Positions 22,527-29,800 of a DNA stretch of 32,468 nt are shown here, piece after piece. Origin of the DNA: Bin87 sp034428455 (lineage in GTDB: Bacteria; Chloroflexota; Dehalococcoidia; Lucifugimonadales; UBA3495); contig DAOUHZ010000138.1 in assembly GCA_034428455.1 (NCBI GenBank), positions 1 to 32,468 of the forward strand, read 5' to 3'. The notes below the pieces were generated by a model, which was not told where the DNA came from, made no database searches, and worked only from the letters and a program-made list of their open reading frames with translations. Positions within the stretch are counted from its first letter, which is position 1; each line of letters opens with the position of its first letter. Both the position numbers and the translations under genes were made by a program.

Positions 22527-22558
22527 AAAAAAGCCGTTCAGGTTGCCAACCTGAACGG
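22527..22558 (-). terminator. Rho-independent terminator of the coiled-coil membrane protein gene
   Basis: CCGTTCAGGTT (22534-22544) and AACCTGAACGG (22548-22558) form a perfect 11-bp stem with a 3-base loop. Read on the minus strand it is followed by TTTTTT (22532-22527). It lies about 30 bp after the stop of the minus-strand gene at 22587. Confidence 0.8.
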
Positions 22559-22586
22559 ACTACTTCAGTTGGGTTAGGTCGGAAGG

Positions 22587-22943
22587 CTAATTTGACGGCA
22601 GCGCAAACCTCACCGTGCCGTCGGCATCATGAACATGGTTGCCCAACGCCACCTCGATGTTCTCCAGGGAATCAAGGATCCGCTGCTGGTTGGCTTTTAC
22701 TTCACCGACGCTGACTTGCAGTTCCGAGACGCTCGTTTGCAGGCCGGCCACATCGTGTTGAAGATGACGCACATCGTTCTGAAGATGACGGACGTCGTTA
22801 TCCAGCCGCACCAGAAAAACCATGGCAGCTATGACGAACCCTGCGATACCAACCACAATCGCGGGGCTTTTCAATGTCCTTTCAATCCATTGCATCAAGA
22901 TCGGGTCTCGTGGTTTGGACAGGATAATGCAGTCCCCGTCCAT
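22587..22943 (-). CDS. Small membrane protein with heptad-repeat coiled coil
   Basis: The protein has one membrane helix (SPAIVVGIAGFVIAAMVFLV) followed by a clear run of 7-residue repeats: DVRHLQN, DVRHLQH, DVAGLQT, SVSELQV, SVGEVKA. These put hydrophobic residues at a and d positions, as in a parallel coiled coil. The tail is short and polar. The design (one anchor, coiled-coil stalk) suggests an oligomeric surface or cytoplasmic stalk; I know no function. The start is unclear: ATG at 22943 and ATG at 22895 are possible, and a TTG at 22964 extends further, none with a good ribosome site. A perfect terminator downstream supports that it is expressed. Confidence 0.6.
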   Translation of the reverse strand: MDGDCIILSKPRDPILMQWIERTLKSPAIVVGIAGFVIAAMVFLVRLDNDVRHLQNDVRHLQHDVAGLQTSVSELQVSVGEVKANQQRILDSLENIEVALGNHVHDADGTVRFALPSN

Positions 22944-22998
22944 AGCATAAGTACATCGTACCAAATAGAGCGGTAAGCATCACATCAAAGCGAACCGG

Positions 22999-23769
22999 TC
23001 AGGCCTGCCTCTCCTCCACCTTCGTCGTCACCAGGTACAGCCACTGCGCGCCCAACTCGAAGGGCGTCAGATCCAGGTCGCCGTATGCTTGGTGCAACCC
23101 GAAACCGACCTGCTCCAGCATCGCGATCAACTCGCGGTAGGTGTACAGCCGCATCGACATGTCGCGGATTTCACGCTGGCCGTCGCGAATGAAAGTCCAG
23201 GTAGATTCCAAACGCCCCGTCTCGTGCTCGAACCACCGCTCCTCGAGGGCCAACAGGTCTCCAGCCTCCATCCAGATTCGCGGTTCGTCGGCGACGCTGT
23301 GCAGCATCGTTTCCAGCAGCGGCGTGTCCAGGGCCAGCCGACCGCCCAGCTTCAGGCTGCGGGAAACCGAGCGCAGGAACTCCAGGTTTCCGGGATCGTC
23401 AAAGTAGCCAAAGCTATTCCAGAAGCACACCGCGCCGTCGTACGATCCGTCCTCGGGCAGGCTCCGCATATCACCCTGGCGCAAATCGACTTCAAGGCAG
23501 CGGTCCACTGCCCCACGTTTCGCAACCTCGATCAACTCCTCGCTCTGGTCGATTCCGGTCACCTGGTATCCCCACGCGGCCATCTCCAGCGCCAGGCGGC
23601 CGCTGCCACACGGAACATCGAGCACCCTGGCCCGCGTCGGCAGACCCATGGCATCCTGGATGAACCCTAACTCGGTCCGGGTCTGCTCCGCGTCGCGGGC
23701 CTGCCGGACATATTCAAGGCACAAGCCGGAGAAGAATTCGGTCCCCCACTGGTCGTGATCAACACGCAC
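22999..23769 (-). CDS. Class I SAM-dependent methyltransferase
   Basis: The 256-residue protein has motif I as VLDVPCGSGRLALEMA (residues 49-64). The acidic end of the second strand is VTGIDQSEELIEVAK, motif II-like is GDMRSLPEDGSYDGAVCFWN, and the post-motif is LKLGGRLALDTP. These give a complete Methyltransf fold binding S-adenosylmethionine. The C-terminal half (TWTFIRDGQREIRDMSMRLY) is a beta-rich lid common in small-molecule methyltransferases. The substrate is unknown. The likely start is GTG at 23769 with only a weak purine-rich site. It follows an unknown gene on the same strand by 52 bp and is probably co-transcribed with it. Confidence 0.8.
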   Translation of the reverse strand: MRVDHDQWGTEFFSGLCLEYVRQARDAEQTRTELGFIQDAMGLPTRARVLDVPCGSGRLALEMAAWGYQVTGIDQSEELIEVAKRGAVDRCLEVDLRQGDMRSLPEDGSYDGAVCFWNSFGYFDDPGNLEFLRSVSRSLKLGGRLALDTPLLETMLHSVADEPRIWMEAGDLLALEERWFEHETGRLESTWTFIRDGQREIRDMSMRLYTYRELIAMLEQVGFGLHQAYGDLDLTPFELGAQWLYLVTTKVEERQA

Positions 23770-23821
23770 TTTGATCGCTCTGCTTCAGTCCTCACGCTGC
23801 TGCGCTCGGTTGGGGATTCGG

Positions 23822-24337
23822 TCACTCGACCGGAGGCAATGGTTCTACGGCGTAATTTCCCCGTCCCAATAAAACGGCAACTGCATGAGTCTGCTCTGCC
23901 AGATTACGTGCCATCCCCCGCAGCGTAGCGGCATTTTGGGGCGTCGGCACCGGTGTACGCGAGTGCACGATCAGCATTGACTTAAGCATTTGCTGAAATA
24001 GAGCGCGCGGGTATACACGCATCCCTTCCGGCACATGAACCTCATCCGTGTGTTCCCGCAAATATCGATGACATTGGCGGGCCATCGTCATATACGCAAG
24101 TCCTTCGGATGCTTTCTCCCAGGCTGTAGCGGCATGTTCACGGTGTACCCCATGGTCGAACTCGTGCTCCTTCGGGTTAGTGATCAAACCCCAATAGCGA
24201 GCGGCGTCCGCCAGACATTGTGCAGATTCTCCATATAAGCGAGGAGTTTCTCGTTTCAAGTACGTCTCTTCCAAACGATAATTCGTCCCGCTACCGGAAG
24301 TTCCGGCCCGAATCCTTGGCATCGTCAGTCGCACCAT
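23822..24337 (-). CDS. Protein of unknown function, mostly helical
   Basis: I do not recognise this 171-residue protein. The sequence suggests several amphipathic helices (YGESAQCLADAARYWGLI, TAWEKASEGLAYMTMARQ, ALFQQMLKSMLIVHSR, AATLRGMARNLAEQTHAV) with no signal peptide or membrane span. GGGGAG lies five bases before the ATG, strong support for the start. Its GC content is lower than the flanking genes, suggesting more recent acquisition. It precedes the methyltransferase gene by 52 bp on the same strand, so the two may be functionally linked. Confidence 0.6.
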   Translation of the reverse strand: MVRLTMPRIRAGTSGSGTNYRLEETYLKRETPRLYGESAQCLADAARYWGLITNPKEHEFDHGVHREHAATAWEKASEGLAYMTMARQCHRYLREHTDEVHVPEGMRVYPRALFQQMLKSMLIVHSRTPVPTPQNAATLRGMARNLAEQTHAVAVLLGRGNYAVEPLPPVE

Positions 24338-24395
24338 GTTTGCTCCCCGTTTGTTCCATTCGCCAGGGCTGCATCCGAGCGGAAACCGTGCAGCC

Positions 24396-25409
24396 TCAGC
24401 TAGCCAGCAGTTCCTTCAGTTGCGCGTCGATGAACCCGGTATCCGACGGGTTGCGACCCGGGCCGCCCCCGGTGTGGCCCCAGATGGTCTCGATGACGCG
24501 CAGTTCCGCGTTGGGCATCATCGACACCTCGATCTCGTTGTCCTCCGGTGGGAAGTACTGGTCGGTTCGCGAGGGCATCACAAACGCCTTGGCCTTGATG
24601 GAACCCAGGGCCTTGGCGAAATCGCCGCCGTACAGCGGGTTGTCGCTGATGTCGCCGGCCTGCCACGTGGCAACCATCGCCAGGATGTTGTTGGCGTCCT
24701 GTTGCAGGTATCGCCCTTCCCAGGACGTGATCAGATAGTCCTCCAGCGAAGAATGCCCGATGTCTAGGTACACCTTCTCCCGGTAGAACGCCTGCGACGG
24801 CGCCCAGCCCGCGTACACCCTGGCCATCGCCCGCAATCCCTTGGCCGGCGGGGTATCGTACCAGCCGTTGTTCCAGGCGTCGTCGGCGCACAAGGCGGCC
24901 TTCACGCCCTCCAGGAAGACGAAGTTGTGCCGCGCCGTTTTCGCCGAGCCACACCACGGCGCGATGCGCTCCACCATATCGGGATACAGCGCGCCCCAGT
25001 GAAAGGTCTGCTGCGCGCCCATGGAGAACCCGCACACCAGAGCGATCCGCTCGACGCCGAACTGCTCGGTTACCAGCCGATGCTGGAACCCGATGTTGTC
25101 GTAGTAGGTCACCCGGGGGAACCGCGCCCGTCCGTAGGGCGCCGGCGTGTTGCTGGGCGACGACGACAACCCGTTGCCGAACAGGTTGGGGATGATGATG
25201 AAGTACCGCGCCGGGTCCAGCGCCATCCCAGGCCCGATCATCGGCTCGTTGGCCGGGTGCTGCGAGCCAAAGAAGGTTGGAAACACGATCACGTTGTCCT
25301 TCCGGGCGTTCAGCTCCCCGTAGGTTTGGTACGCCAGCCGGGCTCCCCGCAGCCGCAGGCCGCACTGCAAGTCAACGTCGCCCAGTTCAAAAATCTTGTG
25401 GTCGCTCAT
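24396..25409 (-). CDS. MetX-like alpha/beta hydrolase (homoserine O-acetyltransferase family)
   Basis: The 337-residue protein has an alpha/beta-hydrolase fold with the nucleophile in CGFSMGAQQ (Ser129), the acid in PSRTDQYFP (Asp283) and the base in WGHTGGGPG (His312). The family includes homoserine O-acetyltransferase (MetX), serine and homoserine succinyltransferases and plain hydrolases. It is short for MetX (usually 350-380) and has no methionine-pathway neighbours (metY, metZ), so I would not call it MetX. GAGG seven bases before the ATG supports the start. It is divergent from a VOC gene with a 92-bp gap. Confidence 0.8.
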   Translation of the reverse strand: MSDHKIFELGDVDLQCGLRLRGARLAYQTYGELNARKDNVIVFPTFFGSQHPANEPMIGPGMALDPARYFIIIPNLFGNGLSSSPSNTPAPYGRARFPRVTYYDNIGFQHRLVTEQFGVERIALVCGFSMGAQQTFHWGALYPDMVERIAPWCGSAKTARHNFVFLEGVKAALCADDAWNNGWYDTPPAKGLRAMARVYAGWAPSQAFYREKVYLDIGHSSLEDYLITSWEGRYLQQDANNILAMVATWQAGDISDNPLYGGDFAKALGSIKAKAFVMPSRTDQYFPPEDNEIEVSMMPNAELRVIETIWGHTGGGPGRNPSDTGFIDAQLKELLAS

Positions 25410-25427
25410 ATCCCATCCTCGCGAGGG

Positions 25428-25456
25428 TTGAATGCTGGCTCGAAAACCAATAGGCT
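25428..25456 (+). promoter_or_regulatory. Possible promoter of the VOC-aldo/keto reductase pair
   Basis: TTGAAT (25428-25433) and TAGGCT (25451-25456) are 17 bp apart, about 45 bp before the VOC start. The -10 fits poorly. It lies in the divergent gap with the MetX-like gene. Confidence 0.35.
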
Positions 25457-25501
25457 GCGCTCAAGTCTAACAGCCCCGATCCAAAAGCGCGGAGGTCGAT
25501 C

Positions 25502-25909
25502 ATGCTGAACAAAGTGCATCACGTAACCTATGTCGTGGAGAACGTCGACGACATGGCCGCCTACATCGAACGCAACTTCTCCCTGACCCCCATCCGCCGC
25601 GACGAGTTCACCGAGCGCGGGTTCAAGTCCATTCTCTACCAGATCGGCGAAACCCTCGTCGACTTCTTTGAGCCGCTGCACGACGACACGCCCACGGCCC
25701 GCCAGCTGCGCGAGTCCGGCCCGGGAGTCATGCACGTGGCCTGGGGCGTGGACGGCATCGGCCAGCTGTTCAACGACTTGCAGGCCAACGGCAACGAGAT
25801 GCGCGGCGACGGCCCGTCCGCCAGCCCATTCGGATACCTGACCGCCAGCATCGAGCCGGCCAGCTCCCACGGCATCTACTTCCAGCTGGCTGAAGGAGAG
25901 CACAGCTAA
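25502..25909 (+). CDS. VOC family protein (methylmalonyl-CoA epimerase-like)
   Basis: The 135-residue protein has two VOC modules: VHHVTYVVENVDDMAAYIER with the first ligand His, a middle acidic segment ETLVDFFEPLH, and MHVAWGVDGIGQLFNDL with the second His. It ends GIYFQLAEG, where the usual terminal Glu of the metal site (IELVE) is Gln. It resembles the methylmalonyl-CoA epimerase branch in layout, but the substitution and the lack of a mutase gene argue against that role. GGAGG lies about six bases before the ATG. The aldo/keto reductase gene begins two bases after its stop, so the pair is translationally coupled. Confidence 0.8.
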   Translation: MLNKVHHVTYVVENVDDMAAYIERNFSLTPIRRDEFTERGFKSILYQIGETLVDFFEPLHDDTPTARQLRESGPGVMHVAWGVDGIGQLFNDLQANGNEMRGDGPSASPFGYLTASIEPASSHGIYFQLAEGEHS

Positions 25910-25911
25910 CC

Positions 25912-26883
25912 ATGCAGTACACGCAACTCGGCCGCACCGGCCTCACTGTCTCCCGAGCCGGCTTTGGCGGCGGCGGCATCGGCCAGGTCTGGGGAACCAC
26001 AACGGAGGCGGAGGCCATCGCCTCTGTCCACCGGGCCCTGAACCTTGGCATCACCTTCTTCGACGTTGCCCCGTCCTACGGCGATGGCAAAGCCGAGGAG
26101 GCCCTGGGCCAGGCGCTGGAGGGTCGCACCGAGCCGGTGGTGGTCGCCACCAAGGTTCGGCTCCGCGCCGATGAGATGGACGACGTGGCGGGGGCGGTTC
26201 AGCGGTCGGTTGAAATCAGTCTGCGGCGACTGCGCCGCGACTCGGTGGACGTGCTCCACGTGCACAACCGCTTCACCGAACAACGGGGCGAAGCGCCCGA
26301 CTCGCTGACGGCCGACGACGTCCTGGGCCCGGTGCTGGACGCCTACCGGGCCGTCCAACAGGCCGGCAAGACCCGGTTCATCGGCCTGTCCGCCATGGAC
26401 CACCACGTGCCGACGATGCGCCGTATCCTGGAGGCCAACGAATACGACACGGTGCTGGCTTACTACAACCTGCTGAACCGCACTGCGATGGAACCGCCAC
26501 CCCCGGGTTTCAGCCAGCACGACAACGGGCAGATCATCCCGCTGGCGCGCAGCCTGGACATGGGCGTCATTGGCATCCGCTCCCACGCCGCCGGCGCGCT
26601 GACCGACGCCCTGGACCGCCCGCCACGGCCGGGCGACACGTTGATGCAGAAGGACCTGGACAGCGTGCAGAAATTGAGATTCCTGCTGGACGGCCCCATC
26701 CAAACCATGTCCCAGGCGGCCATGGTCTTCTGCCTGATGAACCCCGACATCCACACCACCGTTCCCGGCGTCAAGAACCGGGCGGAAGCCGAAGAGACCG
26801 CCGCCTGCGTCGACCTGCCGCCCATCTCGCCGGAGCGCCTGGAACGGTTGCGCCAACTCTACGAAAACGACTTCCGGGACTGA
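25912..26883 (+). CDS. Aldo/keto reductase
   Basis: The 323-residue protein is a TIM-barrel reductase of the AKR superfamily. It keeps the catalytic tetrad: Asp51 and Tyr56 in FFDVAPSYGDG, Lys81 in VVVATKVRL, and His116 or His118 in DVLHVHNR. The NADPH-binding end reads FCLMNPDIHTTVPGVKNRAE. Such enzymes reduce aldehydes or ketones, or work in reverse on sugars; the substrate is unknown. The gene follows the VOC gene by two bases and uses a GGAGAG inside it. A stem-loop spans its stop codon. A short isomerase-like partner and a reductase together suggest metabolism of a keto or aldehyde compound. Confidence 0.86.
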   Translation: MQYTQLGRTGLTVSRAGFGGGGIGQVWGTTTEAEAIASVHRALNLGITFFDVAPSYGDGKAEEALGQALEGRTEPVVVATKVRLRADEMDDVAGAVQRSVEISLRRLRRDSVDVLHVHNRFTEQRGEAPDSLTADDVLGPVLDAYRAVQQAGKTRFIGLSAMDHHVPTMRRILEANEYDTVLAYYNLLNRTAMEPPPPGFSQHDNGQIIPLARSLDMGVIGIRSHAAGALTDALDRPPRPGDTLMQKDLDSVQKLRFLLDGPIQTMSQAAMVFCLMNPDIHTTVPGVKNRAEAEETAACVDLPPISPERLERLRQLYENDFRD

Positions 26884-26899
26884 TTGCCGGTCCCGGAAG
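26871..26899 (+). terminator. Stem-loop spanning the aldo/keto reductase stop codon
   Basis: CTTCCGGGAC (26871-26880) and GTCCCGGAAG (26890-26899) form a perfect 10-bp stem around a 9-base loop that contains the TGA stop. No T-tract follows, so termination would be weak or Rho-aided. It lies between convergent genes. Confidence 0.5.
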
Positions 26900-26933
26900 C
26901 CTTACACCTACCGATTTGTCATCGCTGGGAAGC

Positions 26934-27470
26934 TTAATTGGCTTCGCCTGGCTCCAAGCGTCGGATGTCGGTCTCCAGAAACAGCGGCGTTTTGGAGCTG
27001 ACCAGTGAGAAAGTGTCGCCGGCGAGCTCGATGAATCCGCCGGTCGTGGCGTCGCGCATATAGTAAGCGTTGCAGGCGGCGCCTCCGTAATAAACGCCGT
27101 CCAGCGCCGGCGCGCTGCGAACGGCATAGCCCGTTGAACTGCCGGCGACGCGGTCCGGGGCGGTGATCGAGACGCAAATGTTGCGCGGCTTCATGTCGCT
27201 CACGATGTAAAATAGCGGTTCCCCGGTGAACGAGAGCGCGTACACGTACCACGTGTGGCGGCCTTCGGTCTCTTGCAGATACCAGTTGATATCCTCTCGG
27301 GCGGTGTACTCGGTGGGAATGTAGGGCGGGATGGCGGTGAAAGCCCGCCCCGACGCTTCCTGCTGCGCCTGACGCGAAAGTTGGGTGTCGCTGGGAGTAG
27401 TGGTTGTGCAGGCCGCCAACGCCAATGTCGCCATGAGGATGCTGATGGCAGCAATGGGTACGGATTTCAT
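26934..27470 (-). CDS. Lipoprotein resembling small phage-associated lipoproteins
   Basis: The 178-residue protein has a lipobox signal, MKSVPIAAISILMATLALAA then Cys21, so it is likely membrane-anchored by lipid. The mature part contains TWYVYALSFTGEPLFYIVSD, ICVSITAPDRV, ALDGVYYGGAACNAYYMRD and SKTPLFLETD. This pattern (a 'Y..Y..s.G...fY' strand, an 'LDGxY' segment, a Phe- or Tyr-rich strand and a '..tplfl.t' end) recalls a lipoprotein family I associate with phage and prophage genomes. The match is from memory and modest. GGAG precedes the ATG at 27470 by about nine bases. Start and the upstream gene's stop overlap by four bases, so the two are coupled. Confidence 0.62.
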   Translation of the reverse strand: MKSVPIAAISILMATLALAACTTTTPSDTQLSRQAQQEASGRAFTAIPPYIPTEYTAREDINWYLQETEGRHTWYVYALSFTGEPLFYIVSDMKPRNICVSITAPDRVAGSSTGYAVRSAPALDGVYYGGAACNAYYMRDATTGGFIELAGDTFSLVSSKTPLFLETDIRRLEPGEAN

Positions 27471-27865
27471 GATCCACAGCTCCTGATGGGTTCGTTCGAC
27501 AGCGTTTCCGGCAGATCCGGGTCTTGCCATTTGCCCTGGGTGCGTTCAGCGCGGGACGCCGCGTTGTACTTGGCTACGATGTCGGCGTAACGGGCGAGCA
27601 GGCCACGGCATTCAGTCTGTTCCCGACGGTCGAGGCCGGATGCGGGATAGCCATCGAGCTTTACCCGGATGGCGTCGAGCTCTTCCTGCCAGCGATAGAA
27701 CTGCTCGTAGGCTTGGATGCGGAATTGGCCCCGGTTGATGATTTCACGCTCTTCAACGGCGCCCCGAGCCGGCGCCACCGCCCAACGGTAGGCGAGAGTG
27801 CCCACGGTGCTGACGGCAATCAAAGCCACAACGCCGATGATGCCAAATACTATCCAGGTTTTCAT
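27467..27865 (-). CDS. Small membrane protein, partner of the downstream lipoprotein
   Basis: The 132-residue protein has one N-terminal membrane helix (VFGIIGVVALIAVSTVGTLAY) and a helical domain outside it. The segment QFRIQAYEQFYRWQEELDAI and the later ECRGLLARYADIVAKYNAAS with WQDPDLPETL match a pattern ('R..aYe.Fy', 'Y.adi..YNa.s', 'DLP') that I know from membrane proteins of phages and some actinobacteria that sit next to such lipoproteins. GGAGC lies five bases before the ATG. Four-base overlap with the lipoprotein start (ATGA) implies one operon. No function is known; spanin-like or phage-derived roles are speculative. Confidence 0.62.
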   Translation of the reverse strand: MKTWIVFGIIGVVALIAVSTVGTLAYRWAVAPARGAVEEREIINRGQFRIQAYEQFYRWQEELDAIRVKLDGYPASGLDRREQTECRGLLARYADIVAKYNAASRAERTQGKWQDPDLPETLSNEPIRSCGS

Positions 27866-27952
27866 TTTTGCTCCGGTTGGCGCGCTGGCGCTGTCAGCCT
27901 GGAGGCGGCAACCTCGCCTTCATTGAATCCTACGCAAACTGTGGCTCGCCTC

Positions 27953-29752
27953 CTACAGCGCCAGCGCGTAGCACGCCCGGCGCGGGTCGGCCCCGGTGCT
28001 GAGCGAGCCAGTCTCGGGGTCGCGCACTGACACCGTCGCACCCAACCCGCAGTTGGCCGTGTGGTGGATCCTGTGACCCAGCGCCTTCAGCGTGCCCTCG
28101 GTGGATTCGGGGAACCCGTCCTCCAGATCCAGCTGCCCCGGGTAGTACACGTGGGGGTAGAAGGAGTTCACGTTGCTGGAGGTGGCGAACCGCGGTGCCT
28201 CCACCGCCTGCTGCGGATCCATGCCGAACACCAGCGAGTTCAGGATCAACTGTAGGTTGCCCTGCACCTGGTTGTCGCCGCCGGGGCAGCCTACGGTCAT
28301 CACCGGCTTGCCGTCCTTCGCCACGATGTAGTTCACCAGCGTCGTGCGCGGCCGCTTGCCCGGCTCCACCACGTTGGGGTGGCCCGGTTCGCAGTTGAAC
28401 ATCTCGATCCGCGTGCTCAGGCAGGCGCCCAGTTCGGGGAAGAACACCGACTTGGAGAACGACCCGCCGCTGATGGTGCCGCAAACCAGGTTGCCATGCC
28501 GGTCCAGCACGGACACGTGCGTGGTGCCGTCGTCGGCTGAAGTGTCCGGCCCGATGGCCGCGGCCATGACCTGCGGCGCGGTGCGTCCGGTCTTCCTGGA
28601 GAAGCGCCAGGGGTCGCCGGCCGGTCGCTGCTCAGGGTAGGCGCCCTCGGGATCGATTTCCCCGGCGCGGATGGCGGCGTACTCCTTGGACAGCAGGCCG
28701 TCCATGGGCACCGTAGCGAAATCAGGGTCTCCGTAGAAGGCCTCCCGGTCGCCGAAGCAGAGTTTCAGCGCCTCTGCCACCGTGTGGATGTACGCCGGGC
28801 TGTTGTGGCCCATGGCCTTGAGGTCAAAGTTCTCCAGGATGTTCAGCGCCTGCATCAGCATCGGCCCCTGCGTCCAGGAGTCCTGACCCCACACCTCGTG
28901 GCCGTGGAAGGTGGTGCTCACCGGTTCGCAGAATTGGGCGTGGTATCCGGACAGGTCCTCCATCTCAAGGATGCCGCCGACCTTCCGCGATTCCTCGACG
29001 ATCAACTCCGCAGTCGGTCCTTCGTAGAAAGCGCTGCGCGCCGCCTTTAGGCTCTCCGCGCGCGAGCCGGACGCCGTCGTCGATGCCTCCCTCATGGCCT
29101 TCAACGTGTTAGCCAGGCCCGGTTGCCGCATCAGCGTGCCCGGAGCCGGAACCTCCCGGTTCTCATAAAACACCTCCCAGCCACCGGGCGGGAAGTTGTC
29201 GAACTGCTCCTGGCCCGTCTCCGACCGCAGCCGCTCCAGCATGTATTCATAGTGCGGTATGCCGTCCTCGGCATAGCGGATGGCCGGCTCCACAACTTCG
29301 GCAAACGACATCGTGCCGTACCGCTCCAGCATGTTGATGAAGGCATCCACGATACCCGGCTGGGTGAACGACAGCGGCGCGTCCTTGCCCGGCCCGGTGG
29401 GGATGCGTTCGTGCCCCCGTGAGCGATAGAACTCTGCCGTGGCCGCTGCCGGCGCGCCGCCCTGTCCCGACAGTGACGTCAGATCGCCACTGTCGGAGTC
29501 GAACAGCATGAACACGCCCTCGGCGGCCAGCGAGTACGACGCGATGGGCTCCACCACCGCGGCCGCCAGGCTGGCCGCCACCATGGCGTCGAAGGCATTG
29601 CCGCCGGCCAGCAGTATCCGCATTCCAGCCATCGACGTCAGGTAATGTCCCGACGAAATCACGCCCTCGTTGGAGCGGACCACCGGTCGCCCCGTATCGG
29701 GCAGGTTCACGTCTCCCTGTTCCAGATTGTGTATCGTTTGCTGGATCGCCAT
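27953..29752 (-). CDS. Gamma-glutamyltransferase-like Ntn hydrolase
   Basis: The 599-residue protein matches the GGT fold. The N-terminal part has LLAGGNAFDAMVAASLA (residues 47-63). The small subunit starts at Thr410 in DDGTTHVSVLD, where self-cleavage makes the catalytic N-terminal Thr. The glycine loop near residues 485-495 reads CPGGDNQVQ. True glutathione GGTs have a Ser-Ser-Met segment and SPGGS there; this protein has RTTLV and GGDxQxQ, closer to GGT-like amidohydrolases. There is no signal peptide, so it should act in the cytoplasm, unlike secreted GGT. The substrate is therefore an amide of unknown kind. AAGGAG lies six bases before the ATG. It follows the acyl-CoA-dehydrogenase-like gene by 48 bp on the same strand. 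Confidence 0.84.
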   Translation of the reverse strand: MAIQQTIHNLEQGDVNLPDTGRPVVRSNEGVISSGHYLTSMAGMRILLAGGNAFDAMVAASLAAAVVEPIASYSLAAEGVFMLFDSDSGDLTSLSGQGGAPAAATAEFYRSRGHERIPTGPGKDAPLSFTQPGIVDAFINMLERYGTMSFAEVVEPAIRYAEDGIPHYEYMLERLRSETGQEQFDNFPPGGWEVFYENREVPAPGTLMRQPGLANTLKAMREASTTASGSRAESLKAARSAFYEGPTAELIVEESRKVGGILEMEDLSGYHAQFCEPVSTTFHGHEVWGQDSWTQGPMLMQALNILENFDLKAMGHNSPAYIHTVAEALKLCFGDREAFYGDPDFATVPMDGLLSKEYAAIRAGEIDPEGAYPEQRPAGDPWRFSRKTGRTAPQVMAAAIGPDTSADDGTTHVSVLDRHGNLVCGTISGGSFSKSVFFPELGACLSTRIEMFNCEPGHPNVVEPGKRPRTTLVNYIVAKDGKPVMTVGCPGGDNQVQGNLQLILNSLVFGMDPQQAVEAPRFATSSNVNSFYPHVYYPGQLDLEDGFPESTEGTLKALGHRIHHTANCGLGATVSVRDPETGSLSTGADPRRACYALAL

Positions 29753-29800
29753 ATCAACTCCTTCGATTCAATTCGGTCGGAAACTCACCATAATCAGTTC

